DNA of 57,522 nt from Niallia sp. NCCP-28 (GCF_023168165.1 NZ_BQYJ01000015.1:1-57522); one strand, 5' to 3'; counted from the stretch's first letter, positions 37,469 through 49,141 are shown. Numbers and translations are program-made. Notes: generated from the sequence alone by a model not told the origin.

Positions 37469-37843
37469 TTATTTGCAAAGTGCAATCACTTCAATTTCGA
37501 GCAGCACATCTTTTGGCAATCTTGCTACTTCTACACAAGAACGTGCAGGTTTATGAGTTTGAAAATATTCGCCGTACACTTCATTTATGGCAGAAAAATC
37601 CGCCATATCTTTAATGAAAACTGTTGCCTTTACTACTGTTTCAAATGAAGCATTGGCTGCCTCTAAAACAGCATGCAAATTTTTGAATACTTGATGCGCT
37701 TGTGCTTGAACATCACCGTCTACCAAAATGCCTTCAGCTGTCAATGGAATCTGTCCTGAACTGTAAAACATATTATTGACAATAATCCCTTGTGAATACG
37801 GCCCAATTGCTTGTGGCGCAGCATTTGTCTGAACAACTTTCAT
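37469..37843 (-). CDS. ridA: RidA family enamine/imine deaminase (YabJ)
   Basis: Hydrolyses reactive 2-aminoacrylate-type enamines made by PLP enzymes. 124 residues, trimeric YjgF/YER057c/UK114 fold. The signature [19 protein letters not shown] near 104-122 includes the substrate-binding arginine (Arg109). Located 27 bases after purR, in the purR-yabJ pair of B. subtilis, where yabJ was first linked to purine repression. Confidence 0.95.
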   Translation of the reverse strand: MKVVQTNAAPQAIGPYSQGIIVNNMFYSSGQIPLTAEGILVDGDVQAQAHQVFKNLHAVLEAANASFETVVKATVFIKDMADFSAINEVYGEYFQTHKPARSCVEVARLPKDVLLEIEVIALCK

Positions 37844-37870
37844 ATTTAACTCCCCCTACACTAGTTATTG

Positions 37871-38686
37871 TTAATCAAAGTAATTTCCCATCTCTACAGA
37901 AATTCTTTTTTCTTTGACATCTACACCAGATAATTTTACCAGTGATAAATAGTCATCTACAAGTCTTTCCTCTGCTTCTTCTGCCTCTACTAAAACAGCA
38001 ATGCCTGCAACATATGCATTAAATTCTTCCAATAGACTAATCATGCCATTTACCGTGCCGCCAGCTTTCATAAAGTCATCTACAATTAGCACTCTTGATC
38101 CTTCTTCTAAACTTCTTTTAGAAAGCAGCATTGTTTGAATCCTTTTTGTGGAACCAGAAACATAATTAATGCTTACAGTGGATCCCTCTGTAACTTTGCT
38201 GTCCCTTCTAACCATAACAACAGGTACATTTAAATAATTGGCAACAGCATAAGCCAATGGTATTCCTTTTGTAGCAACAGTCATTACTACATCAATATTT
38301 GTATCTGCAAAAGCAGACGCGAACAATTTACCTACTTTTTGAACAAGAGCTGTATCACCCAATATATCTGTCATATATAGATAGCCACCTGGTAAAAGTC
38401 TATCAGGCTTCATAATCAGCTCACAAAGTTCCTCTATAAAAGGCTTTGCATCTTGATCATTCACCTTGACCTGATATTTGACTCCCCCGGCTGCTCCCGG
38501 CAGTGTTTGAAGAATTCCTATTCCTCTTTGCTCAAAGGTCTCTTTAATAATAGTCAAATCCTCACTGATAGAAGATTTAGCAGAACCGTACTTTTCAGCA
38601 AAATAGGATAATGAAACCAACTGCCTTGGATGCTCTAATAAGTAATTCGTCATGTCTATTAAACGCTCACTACGACGAAACTTCAT
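37871..38686 (-). CDS. purR: Purine operon repressor PurR
   Basis: Represses purine genes; PRPP releases it. 271 residues from the ATG at 38686, chosen because GGAGG lies 8 bases upstream and the N-terminus MKFRRSERLIDMTNYLLEHP aligns with B. subtilis; the frame continues to a TTG at 38701 that overlaps that ribosome binding site. N-terminal winged helix (1-75), then a phosphoribosyltransferase-like domain with the PRPP motif VLIVDDFMKAGGT. Somewhat shorter than B. subtilis PurR (285) at the C-terminus. Co-transcribed with ridA. Confidence 0.95.
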   Translation of the reverse strand: MKFRRSERLIDMTNYLLEHPRQLVSLSYFAEKYGSAKSSISEDLTIIKETFEQRGIGILQTLPGAAGGVKYQVKVNDQDAKPFIEELCELIMKPDRLLPGGYLYMTDILGDTALVQKVGKLFASAFADTNIDVVMTVATKGIPLAYAVANYLNVPVVMVRRDSKVTEGSTVSINYVSGSTKRIQTMLLSKRSLEEGSRVLIVDDFMKAGGTVNGMISLLEEFNAYVAGIAVLVEAEEAEERLVDDYLSLVKLSGVDVKEKRISVEMGNYFD

Positions 38687-38700
38687 GCTAAGGACCTCCA

Positions 38701-38745
38701 AAAACCGAATAATTTAACGTTAATATACCATAAATATACGGATTT
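38701..38745. promoter_or_regulatory. Candidate PurBoxes at the purR promoter
   Basis: AAAACCGAATAAT (plus, 38701-38713) and, inverted, AAATCCGTATATT (minus, about 38733-38745) resemble the PurR box AWWWCCGAACWWT. The spacing (25 bases between CCGAAT and ATACGG) is longer than the usual 16-17, so the second box is doubtful. Position over the promoter fits autoregulation. Confidence 0.4.
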
Positions 38746-38751
38746 AATCAA
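38722..38751 (-). promoter_or_regulatory. Sigma-A promoter of purR-ridA
   Basis: On the minus strand TTGATT (38746-38751), an 18-base spacer and TATATT (38722-38727). The -35 overlaps the last codons of ispE. Confidence 0.6.
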
Positions 38752-39613
38752 GACTATGACGACTTCCGATTATTCTCACTGCAAATACTTGATCACAAAA
38801 GCCACGTAGACCATTATAAACACGGTGCATTCTAGAATCATGATGCATTAAACCAAATACTGTCGGACCACTTCCGCTCATTAAGACAGCATCCGCTCCA
38901 AATTTACCCATTTGTTCTTTAATTTGGGAAACTTCCTCATAAAGATTTAAGGTAACATCTTCTAATACATTTCCCACATTTTCGCACATTTGATTATAAT
39001 CTCCATGATAAATAGACTCAATCATCAATTTTGTATTTGGATGATTAACGGCTGAAACATCAAGCCTTTTATAAATATCTGCAGTAGATACTCCTATAAA
39101 TGGTTTAGCTAATACGACCCAACAAATAGGCGGTGCTGGTAATTCTTTAATAATTTCTCCTCTGCCAGTCGCTAAAGCTGTCCCACCATATACACAAAAG
39201 GATACATCTGAGCCAATTTCAGCTCCAATTTCAGCTAATTGGTCAAGACTCAATCCTAAATTCCACAGCTTATTTAACCCCCGTAGTACAGCTGCCGCAT
39301 CACTGCTGCCGCCAGCTAAACCTGCTGCCACTGGAATATTTTTCTCAATTTTTATCGAAACGCCCTTTTGTACATAAAATTTATCTTTTAATAGCTTTGC
39401 TGCTTGATAAGCAAGATTCCTCTGATCATCTGGAACAAATCTATTAAGTGAAATAATTTTTATTGTGTCATTTTCTTCTAATGAAAGCTCTATTCTATCT
39501 GCTAAGTCAATTGTTGTCATGATCATCTCAACCTCGTGATAACCATCTGGCCTTTTATTGAGTACATCTAATGATAAATTGATTTTAGCTGGTGCCTTTA
39601 CCAAAAGCTTCAA
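38744..39613 (-). CDS. ispE: 4-diphosphocytidyl-2-C-methyl-D-erythritol kinase
   Basis: GHMP kinase of the MEP isoprenoid pathway. [12 protein letters not shown] near 6-17 and the ATP loop [20 protein letters not shown] near 94-113 are diagnostic. The frame opens at GTG 39622, but AGGTGG precedes the TTG at 39613, giving 289 residues, equal to B. subtilis IspE. Lies between sspF and purR as in B. subtilis. Confidence 0.95.
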   Translation of the reverse strand: MKLLVKAPAKINLSLDVLNKRPDGYHEVEMIMTTIDLADRIELSLEENDTIKIISLNRFVPDDQRNLAYQAAKLLKDKFYVQKGVSIKIEKNIPVAAGLAGGSSDAAAVLRGLNKLWNLGLSLDQLAEIGAEIGSDVSFCVYGGTALATGRGEIIKELPAPPICWVVLAKPFIGVSTADIYKRLDVSAVNHPNTKLMIESIYHGDYNQMCENVGNVLEDVTLNLYEEVSQIKEQMGKFGADAVLMSGSGPTVFGLMHHDSRMHRVYNGLRGFCDQVFAVRIIGSRHSLD

Positions 39614-39969
39614 TATTTCCACCTACTTAATTTTCTTTATCTCCACAGTTTTTGTCCTGATTTATCATCATTGAAGAAAAGGAAGAGTCCTTTCTAAAAA
39701 CGCAAGCCTATTGAACTTTTAGAAAGAGTTTTTGCTTTTCTTGTATGTTTATTAATTCTTAAGTGATGATTCTTTTTATTTCATGCACAGCAAACCACGT
39801 ACTATATTGTAATAGAATAAAAAGGGACATGACTACACTTATATGGATATAGTGATTTTACCATAAAACATGTAATTGCTTGCATTTGTATCCATGTTTT
39901 TTATGTATTATTCTACCCTATTATTATGATTTTAAAAAAGGAAGGATTTAAATAGAATTTATTCTGAAT
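39614..39969. other. Non-coding region ispE-sspF
   Basis: About 360 bases with no supportable gene. A hairpin with arms CTTTCTAAAA/TTTTAGAAAG (39690-39726) is followed by AGTTTTTGC on the plus strand; whether it is a terminator or a structured leader is unclear. The rest is A/T-rich. Confidence 0.35.
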
Positions 39970-40042
39970 AAAACAAAAAATAAAGCCTCACACTTTTATT
40001 TGTTAAAGAGAAGTTCTCTTAGACAAACTAAAATGTGAAGCC
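39970..40042 (-). terminator. Terminator of sspF
   Basis: A long imperfect minus-strand hairpin: GGCTTCACATTTTAGTTTGT pairs with ACAAATAAAAGTGTGAGGC around an AGAGAA/TCTCT tip, followed by TTTATTTTTTG. It lies about 70 bases past the sspF stop. Confidence 0.75.
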
Positions 40043-40113
40043 AAAATACCATGGATGAATCCATTATGATAAAACTCGTGTAAACAAGATGGATGAATCA
40101 GATCTCAAAAACA

Positions 40114-40293
40114 CTATTGTTTTTGATTTAGAAGACTTTGCTCAGCAATTTCTATTGCTCTTTTGACCATGTTTCCTGCATCTTTAGCTCGAATGCTACC
40201 CCATCCGTCTTTTTGGACAACATCATAAAAACCTAATTCTTTGGCCAATTCTTCTTTTAATCCTTCAGACATAACACCTTTTCGTCTACCCAA
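40114..40293 (-). CDS. sspF: Small acid-soluble spore protein SspF
   Basis: 59-residue alpha/beta-type SASP relative that in B. subtilis is made in the forespore. Translation from the TTG at 40293 gives [20 protein letters not shown], then [20 protein letters not shown] and [13 protein letters not shown]; the GWG.I(R)A(K)[11 protein letters not shown] block is the SASP signature shared with B. subtilis SspF (61 residues, same MGRR start). GGAGAGG lies just upstream. It is short and lacks an ATG, so simple gene calling can miss it. A candidate sigma-G promoter lies 35-60 bases upstream. Located between veg and ispE, as in B. subtilis. Confidence 0.95.
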   Translation of the reverse strand: MGRRKGVMSEGLKEELAKELGFYDVVQKDGWGSIRAKDAGNMVKRAIEIAEQSLLNQKQ

Positions 40294-40327
40294 AGCAAAC
40301 CTCTCCTTTCATCATCCATGGTAGTTA

Positions 40328-40357
40328 TAGTATATAGCTTGAGATTATTTTAATGTA
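40328..40357 (-). promoter_or_regulatory. Candidate sigma-G promoter of sspF
   Basis: On the minus strand TACATT (40352-40357), a 17-base spacer and TATACTA (40328-40334), 6 of 7 with the sigma-G -10 CATACTA; the -35 fits TGMATR only partly. Confidence 0.5.
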
Positions 40358-40394
40358 TATTATTTATTGTTAGTTTTTTTCTGTTTTTCCAAAT

Positions 40395-40424
40395 GAAAAA
40401 GCAGTAAACATAAATGTTCACTGC
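40395..40424 (-). terminator. Terminator of veg
   Basis: Minus-strand arms GCAGTGAACAT/ATGTTTACTGC (11 bp, one G-T) with a TT loop and a TTTTT tail. Confidence 0.88.
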
Positions 40425-40443
40425 AATACAGAAACACTATATA

Positions 40444-40707
40444 TTAGCTTAAAGCAACTTGTCCTGATGTATCTTCATAGAAAGTAATTTGAACCGTTTC
40501 TGTTAAAACATCCGCATAGCTGTATGATACACGTTCAAACGCATTTTCATCCTGGTCTAACTCAACCACAAAAACAGAAGGATAAGTTTCTGCTAAGACT
40601 CCGGAACGTTCAATTGTTTTACGACGTCCACCATTTGCCTTCAGCATAAGTCTTTTCCCTAAATTTGAATCAAGAGCTCGTTTTATATCTGATAATGTTT
40701 TCGCCAT
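40444..40707 (-). CDS. veg: Veg protein
   Basis: Abundant small protein; in B. subtilis it stimulates biofilm formation by countering SinR. 87 residues from the ATG at 40707 (GAGG 8 bases upstream); the frame continues to a GTG at 40716. [19 protein letters not shown] and [15 protein letters not shown] are nearly identical to B. subtilis Veg (86). It has two strong tandem sigma-A promoters, as the B. subtilis gene does, and its own terminator. Confidence 0.95.
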   Translation of the reverse strand: MAKTLSDIKRALDSNLGKRLMLKANGGRRKTIERSGVLAETYPSVFVVELDQDENAFERVSYSYADVLTETVQITFYEDTSGQVALS

Positions 40708-40728
40708 TCGGTCCACCTCACTGTGTAA

Positions 40729-40757
40729 AGTATATCACACTGACACAACAGAGTCAA
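40729..40757 (-). promoter_or_regulatory. veg promoter P2
   Basis: On the minus strand TTGACT (40752-40757), a 17-base spacer and TATACT (40729-40734), ending 22 bases before the veg ATG. Confidence 0.75.
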
Positions 40758-40769
40758 ACAAAAATATAA

Positions 40770-40799
40770 ATTATAACAGTCTTTTTTAGAAGTTGTCAA
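40770..40799 (-). promoter_or_regulatory. veg promoter P1
   Basis: On the minus strand TTGACA (40794-40799), an 18-base spacer and TATAAT (40770-40775), both perfect hexamers. Confidence 0.8.
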
Positions 40800-40874
40800 T
40801 ATTTTTTATTCTTATTTTTCTCTTATTTTTCAACATTTTTATATTTCACCTATTAGTTGGTAATTATGTAGAAA

Positions 40875-40929
40875 ATTAATATTTTATTTTATGCATAATA
40901 AATGATTGTCATAAAATAAAAATATTAAT
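40875..40929. repeat. A/T-only inverted repeat upstream of veg
   Basis: Arms of 19 and 20 bases (left 40875-40893, right 40910-40929; ATTAATATTTTATTTTATG against its complement with one extra base) around a 16-base loop. No flanking T-run beyond its own composition. The rest of 40930-41211 contains no recognised feature. Confidence 0.7.
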
Positions 40930-41211
40930 CCATTTTTCCTTTATTGCCTAGCTTACTTTAGGATAGGGATAAAGCTTGATAAATAAGGGCTAGTTTGGCC
41001 ATTGTTTGGAATCAAAATTAAATAAAACTAAAGAATATTTTGTACAGATTTTTGTTTTTAAAATTGAGCAGCCTAACATACACTTCACTTTCCGCTAAAC
41101 AAACGTCGAGAATGCTTGTCGAATACACTCTCTTTTGGATCTTCATTTTCTCTGCATTTCCGCAGAATTCTACTTATATGCCTTCTATCCAACATATTTT
41201 TTGTTAAAAAT

Positions 41212-41260
41212 AGCAAAAATAAAAGACGAAAGTAAACTAAAATGTTATCCTTCGTCCTTT
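41212..41260 (-). terminator. Terminator of yabG
   Basis: Minus-strand arms AAGGACGAA/TTCGTCTT around a 20-base loop, followed by TTATTTTTG, directly after the yabG stop. Confidence 0.65.
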
Positions 41261-41264
41261 ATGA

Positions 41265-42143
41265 TTATTCTATAGGATTTAGATTATATGGCATCCCTGT
41301 TCGAAGCACTCCTTTTGTTTCAATGCCTCCAAGACCCTTCTCCCCTGTTAAGGTACTTCGAAGCACTTCCCAGACATTCACTCTCTCCATAAATGGCGTA
41401 AAACCAATTTTAGCAACAATATATACAGGATCTAAGGCATGGATATTTACACGAGATGGGGAACTTGCAAAATTGGCTCCTGCATGAATAAGTGATTCAA
41501 AATGAGACTGGCAAGCTCCAGCAAAAATTACCAGCTGATCTAAATGAGGAATTTTCTTTCTAGCCTCTCTTACCGTTTGAACAAAGTATTTTGAATGTCT
41601 ATATGCATTTATATCTTGTTTTTCGCCCAATGTTTTAGAATAGGCATCATGTCCTGTAATAACCAATATATCTGGGCGATAATATTCAATTAATTTCCCT
41701 ATTTTTTTATGCATTTCTTTCTCGTCGCAATGTATGCCTGTAACTGGTATTCCTATTTTTTCGTATAGGGTTAAACATTTTTTTAAATAGGCTGGATCTC
41801 CATCTAAATGCAACACTTTCCCGGGCAATTGAAAATAGTTCATTTGTTTGCTATAGGCGTTTGTTGCCACATATTCTTGTTTTTGCCTAAGCAAATTAAC
41901 ATCTTGGCGAAATAGCTCTAAAGATTGTTCTTCAAGAAATTCAAATTTCTGTGATATCTTCCTTTGCATCGGTTTATTAATACTCATTAGATCCTCATAA
42001 GGAGCATCTGCAATAAGACGAAAATCTTCCCCATATAAAACGGCAAGTTTTTGCCCATTTTCTTCTTTAATATCAATAATTCGGAAAACAATATCACAAT
42101 GATATGACTTTCTGCCGACGATATCCATGATTTTTATACTCAC
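41265..42143 (-). CDS. yabG: Sporulation-specific protease YabG
   Basis: Mother-cell protease that processes spore coat proteins (SpoIVA, SafA, YeeK and others in B. subtilis). 292 residues from GTG 42143, chosen because GGAG lies 8 bases upstream; the frame continues to a GTG at 42152 that lies inside the ribosome binding site. Family blocks: GEDFRLIADAPYEDL, PDILVITGHDAYSK and VIFAGACQSHFESLIHAGANFASSPSR (split), the last likely holding the cysteine nucleophile. A sigma-K-type promoter lies upstream. Confidence 0.94.
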   Translation of the reverse strand: MSIKIMDIVGRKSYHCDIVFRIIDIKEENGQKLAVLYGEDFRLIADAPYEDLMSINKPMQRKISQKFEFLEEQSLELFRQDVNLLRQKQEYVATNAYSKQMNYFQLPGKVLHLDGDPAYLKKCLTLYEKIGIPVTGIHCDEKEMHKKIGKLIEYYRPDILVITGHDAYSKTLGEKQDINAYRHSKYFVQTVREARKKIPHLDQLVIFAGACQSHFESLIHAGANFASSPSRVNIHALDPVYIVAKIGFTPFMERVNVWEVLRSTLTGEKGLGGIETKGVLRTGMPYNLNPIE

Positions 42144-42200
42144 TGTCGTCACTCCAGTTACCCTAATGTAGAGAGTTTTTGTTTCTTTCCTTATCTTTCA

Positions 42201-42229
42201 TACATTATGCAGCAAATGGTCCAGATGTG
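42201..42229 (-). promoter_or_regulatory. Sigma-K promoter of yabG
   Basis: On the minus strand CACA (42226-42229), a 16-base spacer and CATAATGTA (42201-42209), a perfect CATANNNTA. yabG is a sigma-K gene in B. subtilis. Confidence 0.75.
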
Positions 42230-42271
42230 AGAAATCCTTCATAGGAACTTGAGAGTAAGTTGCTTTCAGTT

Positions 42272-42322
42272 AATAAAAAAGCTTAGCTCATAAGTAATTA
42301 TTATACAGAGCTAAGCTTTTTC
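42272..42322 (-). terminator. Terminator of rnmV-rsmA
   Basis: Arms AAAAAGCTTAGCTC/GAGCTAAGCTTTTT (14 bp) with an 18-base loop and a T-run on the minus side. It separates rsmA from yabG. Confidence 0.9.
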
Positions 42323-42427
42323 ATCTAATATATTTAAGGTTTATTAAGCAGTAAGGTTTTTGAGCTTAAAATGAAAAAAGGAATAAAATTTATCGATAAA
42401 CGGACTTTCAATAACTTAAAGAATCGC

Positions 42428-43862
<1,435 letters not shown>

Positions 43863-44132
43863 GGATCCTCCAAAAAAAAATAAAATATTTGAAAAAAACG
43901 AAACATTTTTGTAACATGAATCGTCTATATATATATAGTAAGAAATGAAAGATGCTATCTATTTATATTAAGCCATCTACATAACATATCAGAAGCTTTA
44001 CCTAAAAAATTGCTTATCGTAAAAATTATATTATTCATTATAACGTAAATTATTACTTTCAACAAAATACTCATCATTTTAGAAAACAAGTATATTTTTA
44101 ATAAAAGATTAAATATGAACCATGTTGTTAAT
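43863..44132. other. Non-coding region rnmV-yabE
   Basis: About 270 A/T-rich bases including an alternating TA run (43927-43939). A minus-strand frame of 69 codons (43955-44164) has no ribosome binding site, runs into the yabE terminator and matches no family I know. Confidence 0.4.
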
Positions 44133-44160
44133 AAAAAAACAGAGGACTTATTATCCTCTG
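44133..44160 (-). terminator. Terminator of yabE
   Basis: Minus-strand arms CAGAGGA/TCCTCTG with a 7-base loop and a T7 tail, 10 bases after the yabE stop. Confidence 0.92.
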
Positions 44161-44169
44161 CCAAATGTA

Positions 44170-45357
44170 CTATTGAATAATTTTTATTTTTACTGGTTTA
44201 TTACCCCAACGATAAGCATCTGCCTTTGAAGGGAAAAACACGTCAATCTTCTTTCCTTTTATGGCACCGCCGGTATCAGCAGCAACAGCATATCCATATC
44301 CTTCTACATATACTTTTGTACCTAAAGGAATGTAACTTGGATCAACAGCAATCACTTTAGCATTTGGATTTGCCTTTAAATCAATTCCTGTAGCAGTACG
44401 ACCAGAACAGCCATTACAACTTGCTGTATATGCCGTTGAGTTGACATACATATCTGCGCTCTCTCTTGAACTCTCACCACGGGATGCGATTTGTACAACG
44501 TCACTTTTTGTTCCAACAGCAACTAATTTATCTTGTTTTTCTTTAATGTTTTTTTCACTTAATAGCTTTCTAGAAACTTCTTTGCCGTTTTCTTTTGTAA
44601 CTTCAAACTTTTTGGATACTAACCCTTTTTTCCCCTCTGTCACAACTTTTTCTGTGCCAGCTTTTAGGGTATGATCTTTTTGAGTAACAACAGCATAATC
44701 AATCGGTTGTTCCACTACATCGGTGACCTTTTCTACTCGTGTAATATTTACAACAGCTTTTTCTTTCACTTTTTCTTTTAGATTTGGTTCAACTCGGTCT
44801 AATTTTGCAAGTGAGATTTCTTGTTGTGTTAAAAAGTCAGCGACCGTAGTCGAAGTGGACCATACTTGTTTTTTCTTTCCTGCGTCTAATAGTGTAACTG
44901 GAAATGCAATATGTACTACAATCTCCATTTTCTGTTCTATGGTGGTATCCATTTGATGATTTACTTGATCATGCTCGTTCAAAGAAATTTTTTGTTCTTT
45001 CAAAAACTCTTCAACACTTCCTGCTGTCGTCCAAACCGTTTTCTCCTCGTCGTCCTTTTTCAATTCAACCTGTTTTGCTCGTTTCCAAACAACCTTCATA
45101 TCATCGGTTATTTTTTTCTCTAACGAGGGAAATACGTAATCTTCTGAGCTGATGGCAATATCTAGTTCATCAAATATTTCTTGTATAGTGGATGAGTGCG
45201 TCTCGATGACCTTTTCTTTACCATCTAGTGTTAGAGTCACGGTTTTTTTGGATATTTCATAAAAAAGAAATCCAAAAGCACTTGCAAATACTATGAAACT
45301 AGCAAGCATAATGACCCATTTTTTTCTGCTCAAAGATGTGGAAAACAGGGCTTTCAT
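44170..45357 (-). CDS. yabE: Cell-wall-binding protein YabE (DUF348-G5-3D)
   Basis: Likely secreted or membrane-anchored muralytic enzyme of the Rpf/Sps family. 395 residues: one N-terminal hydrophobic segment (about 14-33), three DUF348 repeats (about 35-200), a G5 domain (about 205-285) and a C-terminal 3D domain with STAYTASCNGCSGRTATGI, VIAVDPSYIPLGTKVYVEGYG and ADTGGAIKG...IDVFF, the catalytic aspartates. The B. subtilis gene is under extracytoplasmic sigma control and antisense RNA. The first ATG (45357) has its strong ribosome binding site 23 bases away; an in-frame ATC at 45372 is at the right distance. Confidence 0.93.
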   Translation of the reverse strand: MKALFSTSLSRKKWVIMLASFIVFASAFGFLFYEISKKTVTLTLDGKEKVIETHSSTIQEIFDELDIAISSEDYVFPSLEKKITDDMKVVWKRAKQVELKKDDEEKTVWTTAGSVEEFLKEQKISLNEHDQVNHQMDTTIEQKMEIVVHIAFPVTLLDAGKKKQVWSTSTTVADFLTQQEISLAKLDRVEPNLKEKVKEKAVVNITRVEKVTDVVEQPIDYAVVTQKDHTLKAGTEKVVTEGKKGLVSKKFEVTKENGKEVSRKLLSEKNIKEKQDKLVAVGTKSDVVQIASRGESSRESADMYVNSTAYTASCNGCSGRTATGIDLKANPNAKVIAVDPSYIPLGTKVYVEGYGYAVAADTGGAIKGKKIDVFFPSKADAYRWGNKPVKIKIIQ

Positions 45358-45380
45358 GTTTGTGAATACGATGAAAAACG

Positions 45381-45387
45381 CCTCCTT
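45381..45387 (-). promoter_or_regulatory. yabE ribosome binding site at unusual distance
   Basis: Minus-strand AAAGGAGG is 23 bases from the first ATG but 8 bases from an in-frame ATC (45370-45372). It decides between a normal start with poor spacing and a rare non-canonical start. Confidence 0.55.
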
Positions 45388-45401
45388 TTCTCTTCGGAGT
45401 G

Positions 45402-45430
45402 ATTATATAGAGTATCGCGTCTGCTGTCAA
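45402..45430 (-). promoter_or_regulatory. Consensus sigma-A promoter of yabE
   Basis: On the minus strand TTGACA (45425-45430), a 17-base spacer and TATAAT (45402-45407), a perfect consensus promoter, giving a very short leader before the ribosome binding site. Confidence 0.85.
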
Positions 45431-45552
45431 CCCATATATTTCTATGAACGCATCTCTTATTATGCAAGGTATTTTCCCAAAAAGGAAGAAAGAAATCTCG
45501 ACATATTTATCCTATGAGAAAAGAAAGCTCTGTAGAATTTTTTCGAAAAAGC

Positions 45553-45579
45553 CAAAAAAAGACAGGCAGCTTTATCTTT
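45553..45579 (-). terminator. Candidate terminator of tatD
   Basis: Minus-strand stem AAAGATA/TGTCTTT with an 8-base loop followed by a T-rich run. Short stem, moderate support. Confidence 0.45.
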
Positions 45580-45594
45580 CGACAGCATTCCCTA

Positions 45595-46362
45595 TCAACT
45601 TATGCCGAATAATTTTTTTGCATTTTCTGTAGTTTTTTTTGCAACTTCTTCATAAGAAATTCCTTTAATTTCCGCAATTTCCTCTGCTACTAATTGGACA
45701 TAGCTTGGTTCATTTCGTTTGCCTCTATATGGAGTTGGCGCTAAATAAGGGCAATCTGTTTCAATAAGCAGCTTTTCCAAAGGGATACTAGCAGCAACTT
45801 CTTTTGGTTTTTTCGCATTTTTAAAGGTTACTGTTCCGCCAAGTGAAATATAGAAGTTCATTTCGATGCATTCTTTTGCTGTTTCCACACTACCGCCATA
45901 ACAATGCATAATACCTCCTACTTCTTTTGCTTCCTCTTCCCTTAAAATCTCTACGATATCAGCTGTTGCCTCTCTATTATGAATAATTATTGGCAATTTC
46001 ACTTTTTTTGCTAATTGTATCTGTTTTCTAAACACTTGTTTTTGAATATCTTTAGGAGATTTATCCCAATGGTAATCTAATCCCATCTCACCTAATGCTA
46101 CTACTTTGGGATGCTTGGCTAATTCCTCTATCCAAACCAGATCCTCCTCTGTCATATCTACAGCATCTACTGGATGCCATCCAATACTTGCATAAAGAAA
46201 AGAGTATTTATCAATTAACTCCATCGCTTTTTCTATTGTTGGCCGATCAAATCCTACAACAATCATTTTCTCCATTCCTGCATCTAATGCACGCTGAATG
46301 GTCGCTTCTAAATCATCTTCAAATTGTTCAGCATTTAAATGTGTGTGTGTATCAAATAACAT
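45595..46362 (-). CDS. tatD: TatD-family deoxyribonuclease (YabD)
   Basis: Metal-dependent hydrolase of the amidohydrolase fold; relatives are 3'-5' exonucleases for DNA repair. 255 residues. Metal ligands are visible: FDTHTHLN (His6, His8), GEMGLDYHWD (Glu), IIIHNREA (His), GIMHCYGG (His) and IETDCPYLAP (Asp). It lies between metS and yabE as in B. subtilis (yabD). Confidence 0.93.
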   Translation of the reverse strand: MLFDTHTHLNAEQFEDDLEATIQRALDAGMEKMIVVGFDRPTIEKAMELIDKYSFLYASIGWHPVDAVDMTEEDLVWIEELAKHPKVVALGEMGLDYHWDKSPKDIQKQVFRKQIQLAKKVKLPIIIHNREATADIVEILREEEAKEVGGIMHCYGGSVETAKECIEMNFYISLGGTVTFKNAKKPKEVAASIPLEKLLIETDCPYLAPTPYRGKRNEPSYVQLVAEEIAEIKGISYEEVAKKTTENAKKLFGIS

Positions 46363-46440
46363 AAAAATCCCTCTTGCTTCATAATTATTTTTATATCTTT
46401 TTAGAATTCCTTTTTTAGCAGGATATTAAACCCTTTCAGA

Positions 46441-46494
46441 AGAAAAACATAGGAAATCCAAATTCATTTTAGTAACTGGATACCTATGTTTTTG
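46441..46494 (-). terminator. Terminator of metS
   Basis: Minus-strand arms AAAAACATAGG/CCTATGTTTTT (11 bp) with inner pairing ATCCAG/TTGGAT, then TCTTC. Directly after the metS stop. Confidence 0.85.
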
Positions 46495-46499
46495 CTTTA

Positions 46500-48557
<2,058 letters not shown>

Positions 48558-48652
48558 CTATTTCTTATTGTATCAATAGTTAATGCATTTCCAAACTACC
48601 AATTTAAAGTTTTATGAAAGAAGATTTATTTTTCTTATTTCTATGATACTGC

Positions 48653-48674
48653 TATTTTTATAAAGAACAGCGGA
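48653..48674. repeat. 22-bp direct repeat, copy 1
   Basis: Plus strand starts TATTTTTATAAAGAA and is 20/22 identical to copy 2 at 48840. The pair brackets about 165 bases in the metS-abrB gap. Confidence 0.7.
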
Positions 48675-48839
48675 CAAAGTGTCGAAAAGTTGTGAAGTAA
48701 AATTTCAGGCTGAATAAAACGTTTGACTATCAAGGATCTCCCCCCTTTTTGAGAAGTAGAGTTACCGTTTTCAGGATAATAAACATCACAGAAAAGGAAA
48801 GTGACGAGGAGAGTGAGCATTTTTCAAAAGCCTGAATGT
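48675..48839. other. Segment between direct repeats, possibly a decayed repeat element
   Basis: Contains AGTGACGAGGAGAGTGAGC (48799-48817), similar to a block of the Bacillaceae intergenic repeat, an inverted pair CAGGCT/AGCCTG (about 48706-48711 and 48829-48834) and a Spo0A-like TGTCGAAAA (48680-48688). No reading frame. Confidence 0.35.
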
Positions 48840-48861
48840 TATTTTTATAAAGAATAGCAGA
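48840..48861. repeat. 22-bp direct repeat, copy 2
   Basis: Plus strand starts TATTTTTATAAAGAA; differs from copy 1 (48653) at two positions in the second half. Confidence 0.7.
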
Positions 48862-49003
48862 TGAATCATTGCCATTTTTGCCGAATGCACCATCAAAATA
48901 TACCTAAAAAACAAACTTTCTGCAACTAACAATCCTATTGCCTTCTTACTAGTTTATTCAACTTTTTCTAGAGAAATATTAAACCGACATTTTTTGTTGA
49001 AAT

Positions 49004-49016
49004 ATGTCGAAAAAAA
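49004..49016 (+). promoter_or_regulatory. Upstream Spo0A box
   Basis: ATGTCGAAAAAAA carries the exact TGTCGAA core plus the A-rich tail of the Spo0A consensus. It lies about 125 bases upstream of the abrB -35. Confidence 0.55.
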
Positions 49017-49141
49017 TTCATGTTTTTTCTGTCTCATCCCTTAATAGAATTAGGGATAATTTTACACAAAAATAAATAAATAGTAAATATCATCAAAAAT
49101 CACCTATTTTTTAGTAGATATACTTTTCAAAAATAAAATAA

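Noticed and set aside
37292-37648. 118-codon plus-strand frame across the spoVG promoter and ridA
   Set aside because: Overlaps the ridA terminator and coding region in antisense; composition is A/T-driven.
43955-44164. A 69-codon hydrophobic minus-strand frame after yabE
   Set aside because: No ribosome binding site, covers the yabE terminator, A/T-driven amino-acid composition and no family resemblance.
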